64,000 nucleotides of DNA from Bos javanicus (taxonomy: Eukaryota; Chordata; Mammalia; Artiodactyla; Bovidae). Where the stretch lies: positions 60,462,829 through 60,526,828 of the forward strand of contig NC_083880.1 in assembly GCF_032452875.1 (NCBI RefSeq). The letters run 5' to 3'. The notes beneath the pieces are model-generated. The model made no database searches. It saw nothing but the letters and a program-made list of their open reading frames with translations, and was not told the DNA's origin. Below, piece by piece: positions 55,000 through 64,000 of the stretch. Within the stretch, counting starts at the first letter, position 1. Each line of letters starts with the position of its first letter. The position numbers and the translations under genes were made by a program.

Positions 55000-55270
55000 G
55001 GGGTGAGCAGCAGGTTAATTTCCTCCTGGAGCTTCCCTCGGCAAACAATGAGACAATGGCGAGCCGGAGGTGGCCTGCGTAAGACGGCCGTGGAGGGGAA
55101 GTTGTAATCTGTGCGTGAAGCCAGCGGGCGGGCAAAGGGGCGAGAAAAGCAGCCCCGGCCAGACCAGGCCCTCCACCCAGCCGGCCCATGGGACCAACCT
55201 GAAGGTCACCTGAGTCGCCCTTGAGGAAAACAGCCACGAACCACCACAACGAGGAGAAAACACGGATGGG
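55000..55270. promoter_or_regulatory. Candidate regulatory island with paired SOX-like sites
   Basis: A repeat-free block with more CG than its flanks. AAACAATG (55043-55050) and GACAATGG (55052-55059) both hold the ACAAT core of SOX sites, same strand and 9 bases apart, with GGTTAAT just upstream (55013-55019). Function is inferred from motifs and repeat absence only. Confidence 0.3.
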
Positions 55271-55394
55271 TGGGGCACGCCCCCACACCCCTTCCCCGTC
55301 CAGATGATCCTAGTTCCTCTCTGCATAACCCCAACTGCCCACCTTCTAAGCCCTGCTGGCTGGGAATCATCCCCAGACAGACACCATCTGAGTC

Positions 55395-55800
55395 TGGCTG
55401 TGCTCCGGCGGTGTGACCTTGGGGTGTGTTACTTAACCTCTCTGTGCTGTTGGTTGCTTATCTGTAAAAAAAGAGAATAATACCACCTCCTTCCTCTGGT
55501 TGTCAAGAGGATTCCTCCATCATCCCATAGGCATGTATTGAGCATCTGCTATGTGCAGACACTGTGTTGGATGCTGGGGCTACCGCTGTGAACAAGACTG
55601 CATCCCTGACCTCATTAACTATAGTCTTAACGTGGAGATAGTCAATAACCGAATAATCACACCGTGAAATTACAACAGTGATAGGTGTTACCAGAAGAGG
55701 AGGTGGCAACCTTAGGACCAAGCAACATGAAACTCAATCTAGTTTGCAGGTCAAGATAGGCTTCCTCTAGGAAGAGGCAGTTAAAAACTGAGCTGAACAG
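55395..55800. repeat. MIR and L2 fragments
   Basis: A forward MIR (CGGTGTGACCTTGGGGTGTG, 55405-55510), then reverse words (TGTATTGAGCATCTGCTATG, GATAGGCTTCCTCTAGGAAG) of MIR/L2 type. Confidence 0.6.
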
Positions 55801-56835
55801 GGCACAGAAGTTTACCTGGCCAAGGGGGATGGGTGTAGGGATCAATGCAAGGTTCGGATGCTGGAACAAAGTTGGCATCAATGAGGAAGAACCAGGAGGC
55901 CTGTGCATCCGTGACAGGAGTCTGTTCTTCATCTGGAGGGCAACAGGAAGCCACCGAAAGTTGGAGGAGGGAAGTCGTTCCACTGGCTTTCCACTGATGC
56001 AGGGCAGCACTCAGCACAGTACCTGGGCAGGTGGGGTCCCTTCTCCTCGACAGGGGGTCCTGTCCAGGCACCTCAGGCACAACAAACCACTGCTTTCCTA
56101 CCCTTCCCATCATTGCGCCAAGCCTGGGTTTTGCTGTGCTCCCTCACAGAGGCTGAAGATCAGGGGAGAGGGAGACCGACTAAGCATACTAATGGGTCTA
56201 GCCCGCTCTGGGGCCGAGGGATGAGTCAGAAGGGCATCCCGAGACTGTAGAGGAGGACCCCCAGACTCCTCTGCATCTCAAGGCAGCTCTTTGCCCCTCT
56301 TCCCTCACCCTAGTGGCTCTCCTAAATCCAGCTCTGGCCTCAGAAAGGGAAATCAGCTGCAGACAACTCAGGGGTATCCCCATCCAAGGTCATGACCCCA
56401 CACATCCCTGGGAGTTGAGCAGCCTCATTTAAAGCCACACCCACGCTCACATTCAAAGCCAGCCTTGAGCTCTGCCCAAGCAAGTGGCCTCAGACTCACA
56501 GAAAGAGCAGTTACACCCTGGGAAGCTGTCGCTACGCTCTTTATGGTCCTTCTTCTTGGCCATCTGAGTGCTATGAGCCTCCCTTTTACCGAGGAGGAAA
56601 TTGAGGCTTGAGGGGGAGAGTTCCCTGCCCACACTCAGAGCCGGGAAGCAGCCGCACCTGGTCTCAAAGCCCGTGCTCTGAGGGCGCGTCTCCTGCAGCA
56701 TCGCCTACGCCACCCTCAACCCCTGTGGGTTATTTTACAGACGCGTCACTGCACATGCCAGAGCCCTTGGTGGTTTCCCATGAACCAAGCCAAGGCCCTT
56801 CCTGGGCTACAAGCCCCTACCTCTCTCTCAACATG
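55801..56835. other. No gene seen
   Basis: MIR-like traces at about 56580-56670 (GAGGAGGAAATTGAGGCTTG). Open frames of 110-131 codons on both strands overlap one another and lack a family signal. Confidence 0.45.
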
Positions 56836-56839
56836 GGCT

Positions 56840-57120
56840 TCCCCCTCCTTCCCTCACTTGCACCCACCTCTGAGCCTTAGGAGCCCACCACCTCCTCTGC
56901 AGCCTGGCCTGCTTCATTCATGTCTCGGCTCTCGGGTCCCCCAGCAGAGGCTCTCCCCCAACTCTCATACCCTGCTTCACTTTTCCCCATCTCCTCTTGA
57001 CTGTATGGGGACTTTTGTCTGTGGATTGAGCCTTGGTCTCTTGTGCTCACTGCTGTGCGTCAGTGCTTGACACAATGGTAAATGCTCAACAAGTTATTTG
57101 TCTCATGAATGAATGAAGGA
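56840..57120 (+). repeat. L2 3' fragment
   Basis: GCGTCAGTGCTTGACACAAT and AAATGCTCAACAAGTTATTT then ATGAATGAATG mark the L2 end. Confidence 0.6.
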
Positions 57121-57239
57121 GGATGGAGAATCTTCATCCCACTCTTGCTCCAGTGTATCCCCCAAACCTGCCTCCCCAACACCCCCCAAACACCTCACTT
57201 GCTTGTGCTGAGCTTTATCCCTTCACTGGACCATCCACA

Positions 57240-57350
57240 GGCCTTGGCAGGTCCTGGTCACAGGCCCCAGGCTAAGGAGTGAGGAGACCAGAGCCCAGCA
57301 AGAACCTGTGGCTTGTCCAAGGTCACAGAGCCCCAAAGGTCACAGAGTCA
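57240..57350 (-). repeat. MIR fragment
   Basis: GTGGCTTGTCCAAGGTCACA. Confidence 0.5.
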
Positions 57351-58560
57351 CAGTTGTCTGAAGGGGTGTCTCGTGGCGGCCCAGCATTGCAGCAGTATGC
57401 ACCTCTTATAGGAGCGCCCAGTGGAATGGAACTCCTGAGGCTCCAGCTCACCCCCTTTTTCCAGAGAAACCAGTTATGTCTGGGGGGCGGGGTGGTGTTC
57501 TGCTGCCAGCAGCTTTCCTCCTCCCAGCGCTGGGACTCCAGCTCCGAGTGTTCCAGGAAATCCAGGCCGCATTTCCCTCCAGGAGCCGCCGCCCAAAGGG
57601 ACCCTCTGGGGAGAGACAGAGCATTTTTGAGGAAAAGGGGGGTGAGGGTTGGGGGTGTGGGAGAAAGAGTCACCAGAAAAAAAAAAAATTAGTGGCTGGG
57701 CCAGGAATGTGCCTGGGTGAATCGGAGCCAAGCCTCCTGTCACATCCCCAGCTGTGCCGGCCAGGGCGGGATGCAGGGCGCAGGCGGGGCCGGGTCACTC
57801 TCCGGGCAGGACACCAGCTGCCAACCTGCTCCTGCTGGACTCCCTGCCACCAGCCTGGTGGGGGAGGAGCCGGGCCAGCATCTGGGCCAGGAGTCAGGAC
57901 CCGGGGCTCTGTCACCCTAGTCCACTCGCCAGCCGGGGGGCCTCAGTTTCCTCCTCTGTGCAATAATGGGATTTGGAGAAACTCTGACACGGGGTGACTT
58001 TTCAATCAGAGATGGGGGTGAATAAAGTGAGGGCAGCCACACTCTGTGGCAGAGGTTCTGGACCTGGGCTCCAGGACTCAGGGACTCTGTGAGCTCAGAT
58101 AGGAATGAAATAAAAACTGTACAGTCACCAACCTCTAACTGAAATTCAGCGTTCCCTTCAAGTATAAATGGGGACCACGTGCCCCAGGAGGGTCGGCAGT
58201 GCCCTTGCCACAACAGAAGTTGGAGACACTTGTCTGACATCAGCACAGTGCGCGTAGACACCCCCACACACATATTGTTTAAGCTCATCGAGACCCCAAA
58301 CCTGCCTGCGCACCTTTAACTTAATGTCGTTATAAAGGAGCTCTTCTATTACTACATCGTGAATTCTTGCTGCTGTTGCGGTCATGGCATCTCAGTGTGA
58401 CTGACTTCCTTTGTAAGTCTATGCACTTTATTTTATGCGGTTAAAAACCATGATTGTGATAAAGGGTCCATCCTATCACCACATGCCAAAGGGGTCCATA
58501 GGGCAAAAACCTAAAAATCCCTGCTTTACATGCAGCCATTTTGGGTTGTAAGTGGGGAGG
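57351..58560. other. GC-rich, mostly repeat-free stretch
   Basis: 57480-57900 is G+C-rich with an A run at 57679-57690. GGAATGTG at 57704 is TEAD-like. Frames of 137 and 173 codons on + have no recognisable domain and no splice-supported structure. Confidence 0.45.
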
Positions 58561-58569
58561 TACTCTGTA

Positions 58570-58880
58570 TATTGACTTGGAACAATGTCAAAACACCGTG
58601 CTAAGTACAATACAAAAAGCAGGATGCATCAATGTCCGTGTAAAAACAAGCTGGCTACCTACATTTGCTTGACGTGCAAGGAGGCCCAAGCTGGAAACAG
58701 TGGTCATCTCCAGGCTCCCAAGGAGATCCATCGCTCAACACCTGGAGTACTGATTTTTTTTCCCCTGTGCATAAAAATTCAGAAAGAGTCAGGCTTCTGG
58801 GAAGATGACTGTGACTGTGGTGGAAATGCAGTTTTTGAATCTTTCCAAATCCCCACATCAAAATAGGTGAACGAACTAGT
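58570..58880 (+). repeat. L1M-like 3' fragment
   Basis: AAGTACAATACAAAAAGCAG, GGAAACAGTGGTCATCTCC fit an old L1 3' end. A 93-codon frame with spaced cysteines here is a chance reading. Confidence 0.4.
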
Positions 58881-58889
58881 TAGCAAACC

Positions 58890-59830
58890 AAAACCTCACC
58901 GACCAGATTTACATACAAACCAGGTGACAAGGCGTCCCTACAAATCCCCAAATACAAGTGGATGGAGACCAACCTGCACAGGATCAGGGTCTTCATGGGA
59001 GAACACTTACACTGTATTTGTCTCCAGGGATACATGACTTTTAATAATAAAGTCTCAGTCCCTGCCCCAGGGCCCAGGATTAGTGGGAGACACAGTTAAT
59101 CACAGAAAGACATATAAAATTGCAACTGTGGCCAGAGTAATTCTAAGAGTTCCAGATCTTGAAAGTATACAACAGAACCCATTTCAAACAAATCATGGTT
59201 GAGAAAAAAGAACAAAGCACAAAAGAAGAAAGAAAGAGCCCGGTAGACAGACACACAGATAATTCCTTCTTTGCAGACCCAGCTCAGTGGCCAGGAGACA
59301 GAGAGGGCAGCTGTCCATCCACGCCTGCTCCAGGGAAACTCCCCAGCCCCCAGCCCTAGCCTCAACACCCACCGCCCAGCGTCTTCCTTCACGATGAATC
59401 ATGTGTTTGTGGACTGAAGACAAGGTGATCTAGCCAGGAAGTCTGCAGAGTCATTAGCATGGAAGCAGCCCCTCAGAGCGGAAAAAACACAGCCCTCAGA
59501 AGCTGGAGACATGGGTTCGAGTCCCAGCTTGGCCACATAATTCACAGTGTGAGCTCACACAGACCTCAGAGGTACAGAGAGCCCGTATCTCCCAGGTCTC
59601 ACACGCACATCTGAGATGCCTCTAGACTCCCAGGTGGGCTCTTCTGCACCTCAGCTCCTCTGTGTAGAGGGAAATCAGAGGCCTTTGGCAGCCACTGGAT
59701 TGTCACTCACAGGGATGAGGATGAAGGCCTGTCGTGCCCTCTCGCCTTAGGCTCTCCAGATACTCTGGTGGCACCAACAGAGCCCTGGGGACCCAGCCAC
59801 ACTTCTGTCCACTCTCAAGAGCAACTCCAG
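58890..59830. other. No gene seen
   Basis: A short L2/MIR-like trace at 59040-59160; the rest not assigned. Confidence 0.4.
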
Positions 59831-59834
59831 GAGG

Positions 59835-59925
59835 TAGGTGTCCTCATCCCCATTGGACAGATGAGAAAACCGAGGCTCAGAGAAGGGAAGGAGGTGACCT
59901 GAGGTCACACAGCCCTATTGTGCTT
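59835..59925 (-). repeat. MIR fragment
   Basis: TGGACAGATGAGAAAACCGA and TGACCTGAGGTCACACAG. Confidence 0.65.
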
Positions 59926-60039
59926 TGACCCTGGTCACTCGATGGGTGCACCTCACCCCCCTCCCCAGGGACAACAACTCTGTCCTGGCAGCTCTGGCCC
60001 CACGCCCAGTCTGGAAGCCCGCTCAGGGGTGCGGCTGTC

Positions 60040-60330
60040 TCCCTGTGAACAAGACTATTTTTAGTGTCGGCAGCAGGGGCCAGGGGCCAAAGCCAGGAGT
60101 GACAATGGGGGGAAGGGGGTGGGGCTGCTGGCGGCCGCCCCCGCACCCAGCAGCCGCCCCATTTCCTCGAGGAACCAGGCTGTGCACAATACAAGGAAAG
60201 CCGAGTGGGGAGCGGCTGGGGGCTCCTGTTGGGGGGGCTGACCTGGCCCATCAGGGCAGCTGGGGGACTGGAGGAGGCCTCTGGACCAGGAGGGAAACGG
60301 ACCGTTAGTCCAGCTGCCTGGCCTGGGCAG
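60040..60330. promoter_or_regulatory. Candidate enhancer with perfect MEF2 consensus
   Basis: CTATTTTTAG at 60055-60064 fits the MEF2 consensus at all ten positions. It lies in a repeat-free G+C-rich block that includes CATTTCCTCGAGGAA (60161-60175, palindromic TTCCTCGAGGAA) and CAGCTG at 60256 and 60310. A MEF2 site with E-boxes is typical of muscle/mesoderm enhancers, but function here is inference. Confidence 0.3.
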
Positions 60331-60353
60331 AGATGATCTCTCATGCTTTATGC

Positions 60354-60505
60354 ATACACACACACACACGCACACACACACACACACATTCTCTCTCACA
60401 CACACCTCAATCTGTCTCTCACACTCAGGCTCATTCTGTGTTTCTTTCTCTCACATGTACTCACCCATACACATGTACACACACACACACATATACACAC
60501 ACAAG
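60354..60505 (+). repeat. (CA)n microsatellite, interrupted
   Basis: CA runs at 60355-60388 and 60476-60503 with CT-rich and mixed spacer. Confidence 0.93.
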
Positions 60506-60915
60506 TCTTTTCCTAACTCCTACAGTCTCACCTCCAGCCTCAGAGGCAGAGAACTGGGGCCCTGGGGACTCAATGAGGTGATTCTCACAAAGGAGCTGAT
60601 CCTCCCCAACCAGGAACTGATCTGGGGTTCAGGTGAGAAATGCCATCATGAGCACCCCAGACATTCTGCCAGGCTGTGGCTTCTCGGGGAGGGGTGTCCC
60701 TGCTGAGGAGGGTCCTAGACTGGGGCTCCCAGTCGAGGGGGAGCCGTATGACAGGAGAGGAAGGTGGCTCCCTCCAGTCTGGCAGCAAGGGCTCCTTCCT
60801 TGGCCTCTACACAGGGGGCTCCAGTGCTGCTGGGCAAGGTCCCTGAACCGAATTTGATGTCTGAGGTTGTCACCGGTCCTCCCATGGCTCGGGGCAAGAG
60901 ACTGTGCCTCCGGTT
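60506..60915. other. No gene or named repeat seen
   Basis: G+C-rich unique-looking sequence; overlapping short frames on both strands. Confidence 0.45.
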
Positions 60916-60919
60916 CCCT

Positions 60920-61130
60920 GCCCCTGCACTGTCATCCATCACACCTCCACACCCTGGCTTATGCCATGCCCCTGCCAGGGGTGCCCTCCTGGTCTCCCCA
61001 TTCTCCTACCACCATTAAAGCTCTGAGAGCAAAGACAGCAACATTCTTATCTGCCACCATCACCTCGCCAGAACCAAATATGGTGCCAGGCACATAACGG
61101 GGGTGCAATACGCACCTGTGGAATAAAATC
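60920..61130 (+). repeat. L2 3' fragment
   Basis: CACCATTAAAGCTCTGAGAG and GCCAGGCACATAACGGGGGT. Confidence 0.55.
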
Positions 61131-61184
61131 CTTGCCGCCTGCTGGTGGCCTCCTCTTCCCCAACTAAGGACAGACTTATCTCAC

Positions 61185-61335
61185 TGGACCTTCTCACTGC
61201 CCAGTGAGGCAGACACATTCATCCCCACCTCGGGGAGGAGAAAACTGACACTAGGAGGGGAGACAGCTTACTGAAGATCACACGACAGATAGTAGCCTAG
61301 GCAGGATTCAGTCTAGACCAGGGACCCCAGGCTGT
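61185..61335 (-). repeat. MIR fragment
   Basis: TCTCACTGCCCAGTGAGGCA and GAAGATCACACGACAGATAG. Confidence 0.6.
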
Positions 61336-61670
61336 GTCCTCACAAGCCCACACCTGCCCCCGGCTGTCAGCTCGCAACCTGAAGTTGACGTGGTCTAAGT
61401 GCCATCACAGTCCAGCTGCCAGATGAAAGTGACAGTGGGACAGGGGAGATGGGATGGAGTTCCAGATGTATGTTAGAGATGGGACCAACAGGACAAGAAG
61501 CAGGGGTGAGGTGGGAGGAGTCAAGGAGGTCCCTCCTTGGTGTTGGGCCTGAGCAGCAGCATGAAGGGTGGCCCTTTACTGACAGAGAGAATTGCAGAAG
61601 CAACAGTGGTGGGCACGTTGATGGGCAGATATCAGCATCTAGAGCTCAGGAGAGAGCCTGGATCCACATG

Positions 61671-61797
61671 TTAGATTTTTTTTTTTGGCTTTCCCTCACA
61701 GTTTGTGGGATCTCAGTTCCCTGAGCAGGGATTTAGCCTATGCCCCCAGCAGTGAAAGCACAGAGTCCTAACCACAGGACCACCAGGGAATTGCCTA
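61671..61797 (-). repeat. CHR-type tRNA SINE, reverse
   Basis: A T run at 61676-61685, then TTTGTGGGATCTCAGTTCCC and CACAGGACCACCAGGGAATT. Confidence 0.82.
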
Positions 61798-61929
61798 CAT
61801 GTTAGATCTACATTTAAGAGTCATTAGGGCATGGGTAGGCTAATGTCACGGGGCTGGGTGACATCACCTGGGAGTGAGTCCACAGAGGAGAGAAGATGGC
61901 AGAATTTTACTAAGAGAGTAATCAATGCT

Positions 61930-62220
61930 GGCATGAGTGAGGTTCCTTTGCCCCAAGATTTCAGGTCTTTGTTCAAATGTCACTTCAGAGAGGCCCTCCC
62001 TGACTACCCTCATAAAACAGCTCTTGGGCTTTACAGCCTGACCTGATGTTATTGTACACCGATTTCTTTCCTGTGTTTTGTCTGTCTCCTCGTGGGACTG
62101 GGGGCTCCTTGAATTGGAACTTAGTGCCTCCTCAGAGGGACTTAATTTCCCACTAGGAGCCCAAACTGGCACACGGTGAGCCCTTCATAGGTATTTGTTG
62201 AATGAATGAATGAATGCCCT
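61930..62220 (+). repeat. L2 3' end
   Basis: TTTGTTCAAATGTCACTTCA, GAGAGGCCCTCCCTGACTAC and ATTTGTTGAATGAATGAATG run in L2 order to its end. Confidence 0.8.
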
Positions 62221-62224
62221 GGAC

Positions 62225-62810
62225 AGTGCCCATCCGGTCACTCAGCTGAGCTCAGACTGTGTGAGCCACTGAGGGCAGGGACTCTGGGCTCACCTTGGTG
62301 TCACCAGCATTGCACAGTGCAGGAGTGAAAGGGGCATCTGTTGAGGGTCCCTCCACAGGGCCCATCTGTGGAGTCTGGAGTGGCAGGGGTCCAGAACCCT
62401 GGGCCAAGGGCCTGGCCTGTCCCCAGCCCACCCCTTCCACTCTCCCCTGAGACTCCAGACTCTGCTTCCTCCCTTGCAGCTGTATCTTCCGCCTCCCAGC
62501 CTCTTCCTTTCCTCCTCATCTGGGCCCCTAGCTACATCTCCTTAGGACTTTATCTTCCCTTCAGCTGCTCTGGAGGGACAGAGGCCCTCCCTACATCCTT
62601 TCTTTCCCCTGGCCTGCGCCCTAAAGCCTCTGCCTCAGGCTCAGCGCCCCGGCCATCCTCTCTTCTCCCCTGCAGCCACTTCCAGGGGGCACAGTGGGAC
62701 AGGACCAGGCAGGAGTGGCCAGAGGATCCTCAGGTCCTTCCAAAGGCCTCCAAGCCTCCAACTTGCTGTGTGGGCTCTCCACTCAAAAGGCCAGCTTGGG
62801 AACTCGGCTG
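62225..62810. other. No gene seen; pyrimidine-rich
   Basis: A 176-codon + frame (62341-62871) is Pro/Ser/Leu-rich, lacks a domain and runs into MIR sequence. Confidence 0.5.
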
Positions 62811-62814
62811 TCTG

Positions 62815-62925
62815 TGCTCCAGTCCCTACTCTGCCACTTCTTATCTGTGTAGTTTTAGGCAAGTCACTTAACCCTCCTGTGCCTCATTCTTCTCAGGTGA
62901 AAAATGAGGGTCAAGACACCCACCT
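62815..62925 (+). repeat. MIR fragment
   Basis: GTTTTAGGCAAGTCACTTAA and GTGCCTCATTCTTCTCAGG. Confidence 0.75.
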
Positions 62926-63299
62926 ACTTCACCTGGAAGAGTAAAAGATAAAGCCTGTCCGGCCTTTAACAGAAGGTTTGACACAGAGAGTTTGTCTTAA
63001 CACGAGGTCGTGATGCCACTGCGGGGAAATCTTTGTAAACTGCAAAGCCCTAAATGGCCCTTGGCTGTGTATTGTGCCATGTTTCTGACCCAACAAACCC
63101 AAAACTCTGAAGGAGGACCTCCTAGTGGCCCCTAATCTATCCCAGATGTTCTCTACCATCATTATCCTTATCAGTACATGATCAATAACCTCCTCAGGCT
63201 TTAGAAAGGCCACAGACAAGGGTTGAGGTCCCAGAGAACACCCTAGAATAGCACCACTCCAGCTAAGCCCACTGTCCTCAGAGGCCTCACAATAATCTG

Positions 63300-63375
63300 A
63301 AACAGGGAAGAGTCATTATTATTCCATTTTACAGATCCTGATGCTAGAGCTCAGAGAACTTACAGCTGCCTGACC
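63300..63375 (-). repeat. MIR fragment
   Basis: TATTCCATTTTACAGATCCT. The flanking 62926-63299 and 63376-63567 show no gene. Confidence 0.55.
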
Positions 63376-63567
63376 CCAAAGCCCAGGCTCCATTGCTGTC
63401 CCCAGCTGACTGACTGGAGTCCCGGCCCAGCAGTCCACACCTGCGCTCAACTTGGGGACTCCTTTGAGCTCCCCCACAATCCTGCCTAGCAGCTTCTCCC
63501 TCCCATTTTCACCAGGTACTTGTCTGTCCTTCCAGGATCTTATGCCAGTCAGCCCGGGAACATGCTT

Positions 63568-63777
63568 AGAAGCTTCAGTCATGTCCTACTCTTTGCGACC
63601 GCATGGACTGTAGCTCACCAGACTCCTCTGTCCGTGGGATTTCCCAGGCAAGAATACTGGAGTGGGTCGTCATTTCCTACTCCAGGGGATCTTTCCGACC
63701 CAGGGATAGAACCTGCATTTCTTGCATCTCCTGCATTGGCAGGAGGGTTTTTTTATCACTAGGGCCACCTGGGAAGA
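63568..63777 (-). repeat. Bov-tA SINE
   Basis: GAAGCTTCAGTCATGTCCTA to CACTAGGGCCACCTGGGAAG. Confidence 0.9.
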
Positions 63778-63889
63778 CCAGGAAGAGCCAGCAACAAATC
63801 AACTGCTCTTTCCCCCTGGATTCCAGAACAAGAGAAGCTGGTGTCACTGTGAGCCTGGAGGCCCCAGGCCTAGATTTGCCCGTCAGTAT

Positions 63890-64000
63890 TACCAACAGCC
63901 CCCACGTGGAAGGGGCTCTTATTCCCATGTTACAGTTTGACTCGGAGAAGTTAGGTGAACAACTTGCCTAAGGTCACTTAGCTAAAGAGGCTGTGAGCCA
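63890..64000 (-). repeat. MIR fragment reaching the window edge
   Basis: AACAACTTGCCTAAGGTCAC and GCTCTTATTCCCATGTTACA. Confidence 0.65.

Noticed and set aside
57476..57997. 173-codon frame on + in GC-rich DNA
   Set aside because: Few stops are expected at this base composition; crosses an A run; no domain; overlapping frames of similar length on both strands.
58585..58866. 93-codon frame with CPC and CLTC spacing, zinc-finger-like
   Set aside because: It lies in sequence resembling an old L1 3' end and the cysteine spacing fits no known finger.
62341..62871. 176-codon Pro/Ser/Leu-rich frame on +
   Set aside because: Low-complexity composition, no family match, and the end lies in MIR sequence.
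30100..64000. Searched for CSNK2A1 exons or a kinase frame downstream
   Set aside because: No kinase motif was found in any frame.

Overview
The window is mammalian nuclear DNA from a ruminant, most likely a bovid. The evidence is the repeat content: many Bov-tA and BOV-A2 SINEs, CHR-type tRNA SINEs, BovB LINE pieces and ruminant L1 3' ends, lying over older MIR, L2, L1M, Tigger-like and hAT-like fossils shared by most mammals. There are no bacterial-style operons, and nearly all open frames are chance frames or repeat shadows.

I can support one protein-coding gene: TCF15 (paraxis), a Twist-type bHLH transcription factor of paraxial mesoderm and somites. It lies on the + strand. A CpG-rich promoter (about 23870-24200) has two CCAAT boxes in inverted orientation, GC boxes and a TATA box at 24082. 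Exon 1 (CDS 24204-24722) encodes 173 residues including the whole bHLH domain. A 4.9 kb intron follows. Exon 2 (CDS 29656-29730) encodes the last 24 residues, and a short 3' UTR ends at an AATAAA signal at 30074. The predicted protein is 197 aa, both splice sites are canonical, and the gene looks intact.

Layout: 1-22000 is upstream intergenic DNA crowded with repeats, including three Tigger-like DNA transposons, a large L1 fragment (17.3-19.1 kb), a trimeric BOV-A SINE and several nested SINEs. 22000-23570 is repeat-poor proximal flank. 23870-30100 is TCF15. 30100-64000 is downstream intergenic DNA: L1M, L2 and MIR fragments, a hairpin-forming inverted pair of BovB ends (39.8-40.6 kb), a degenerate tetranucleotide tract of about 680 bp (48.5-49.2 kb), a purine tract (50.3 kb), a 5'-truncated BovB with a recognisable reverse-transcriptase relic (53.3-54.6 kb), a CA repeat (60.4 kb) and several repeat-poor GC-rich islands that could hold distal TCF15 enhancers (36.7, 55.0, 57.5 and 60.0 kb). 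In human 20p13, TCF15 lies between SRXN1 and CSNK2A1; I find no exon of either, so both probably lie outside the window.

I found no CRISPR, RNA gene, complete mobile element or obviously new protein system. The points worth following are in promoter architecture, candidate enhancers and repeat structure.
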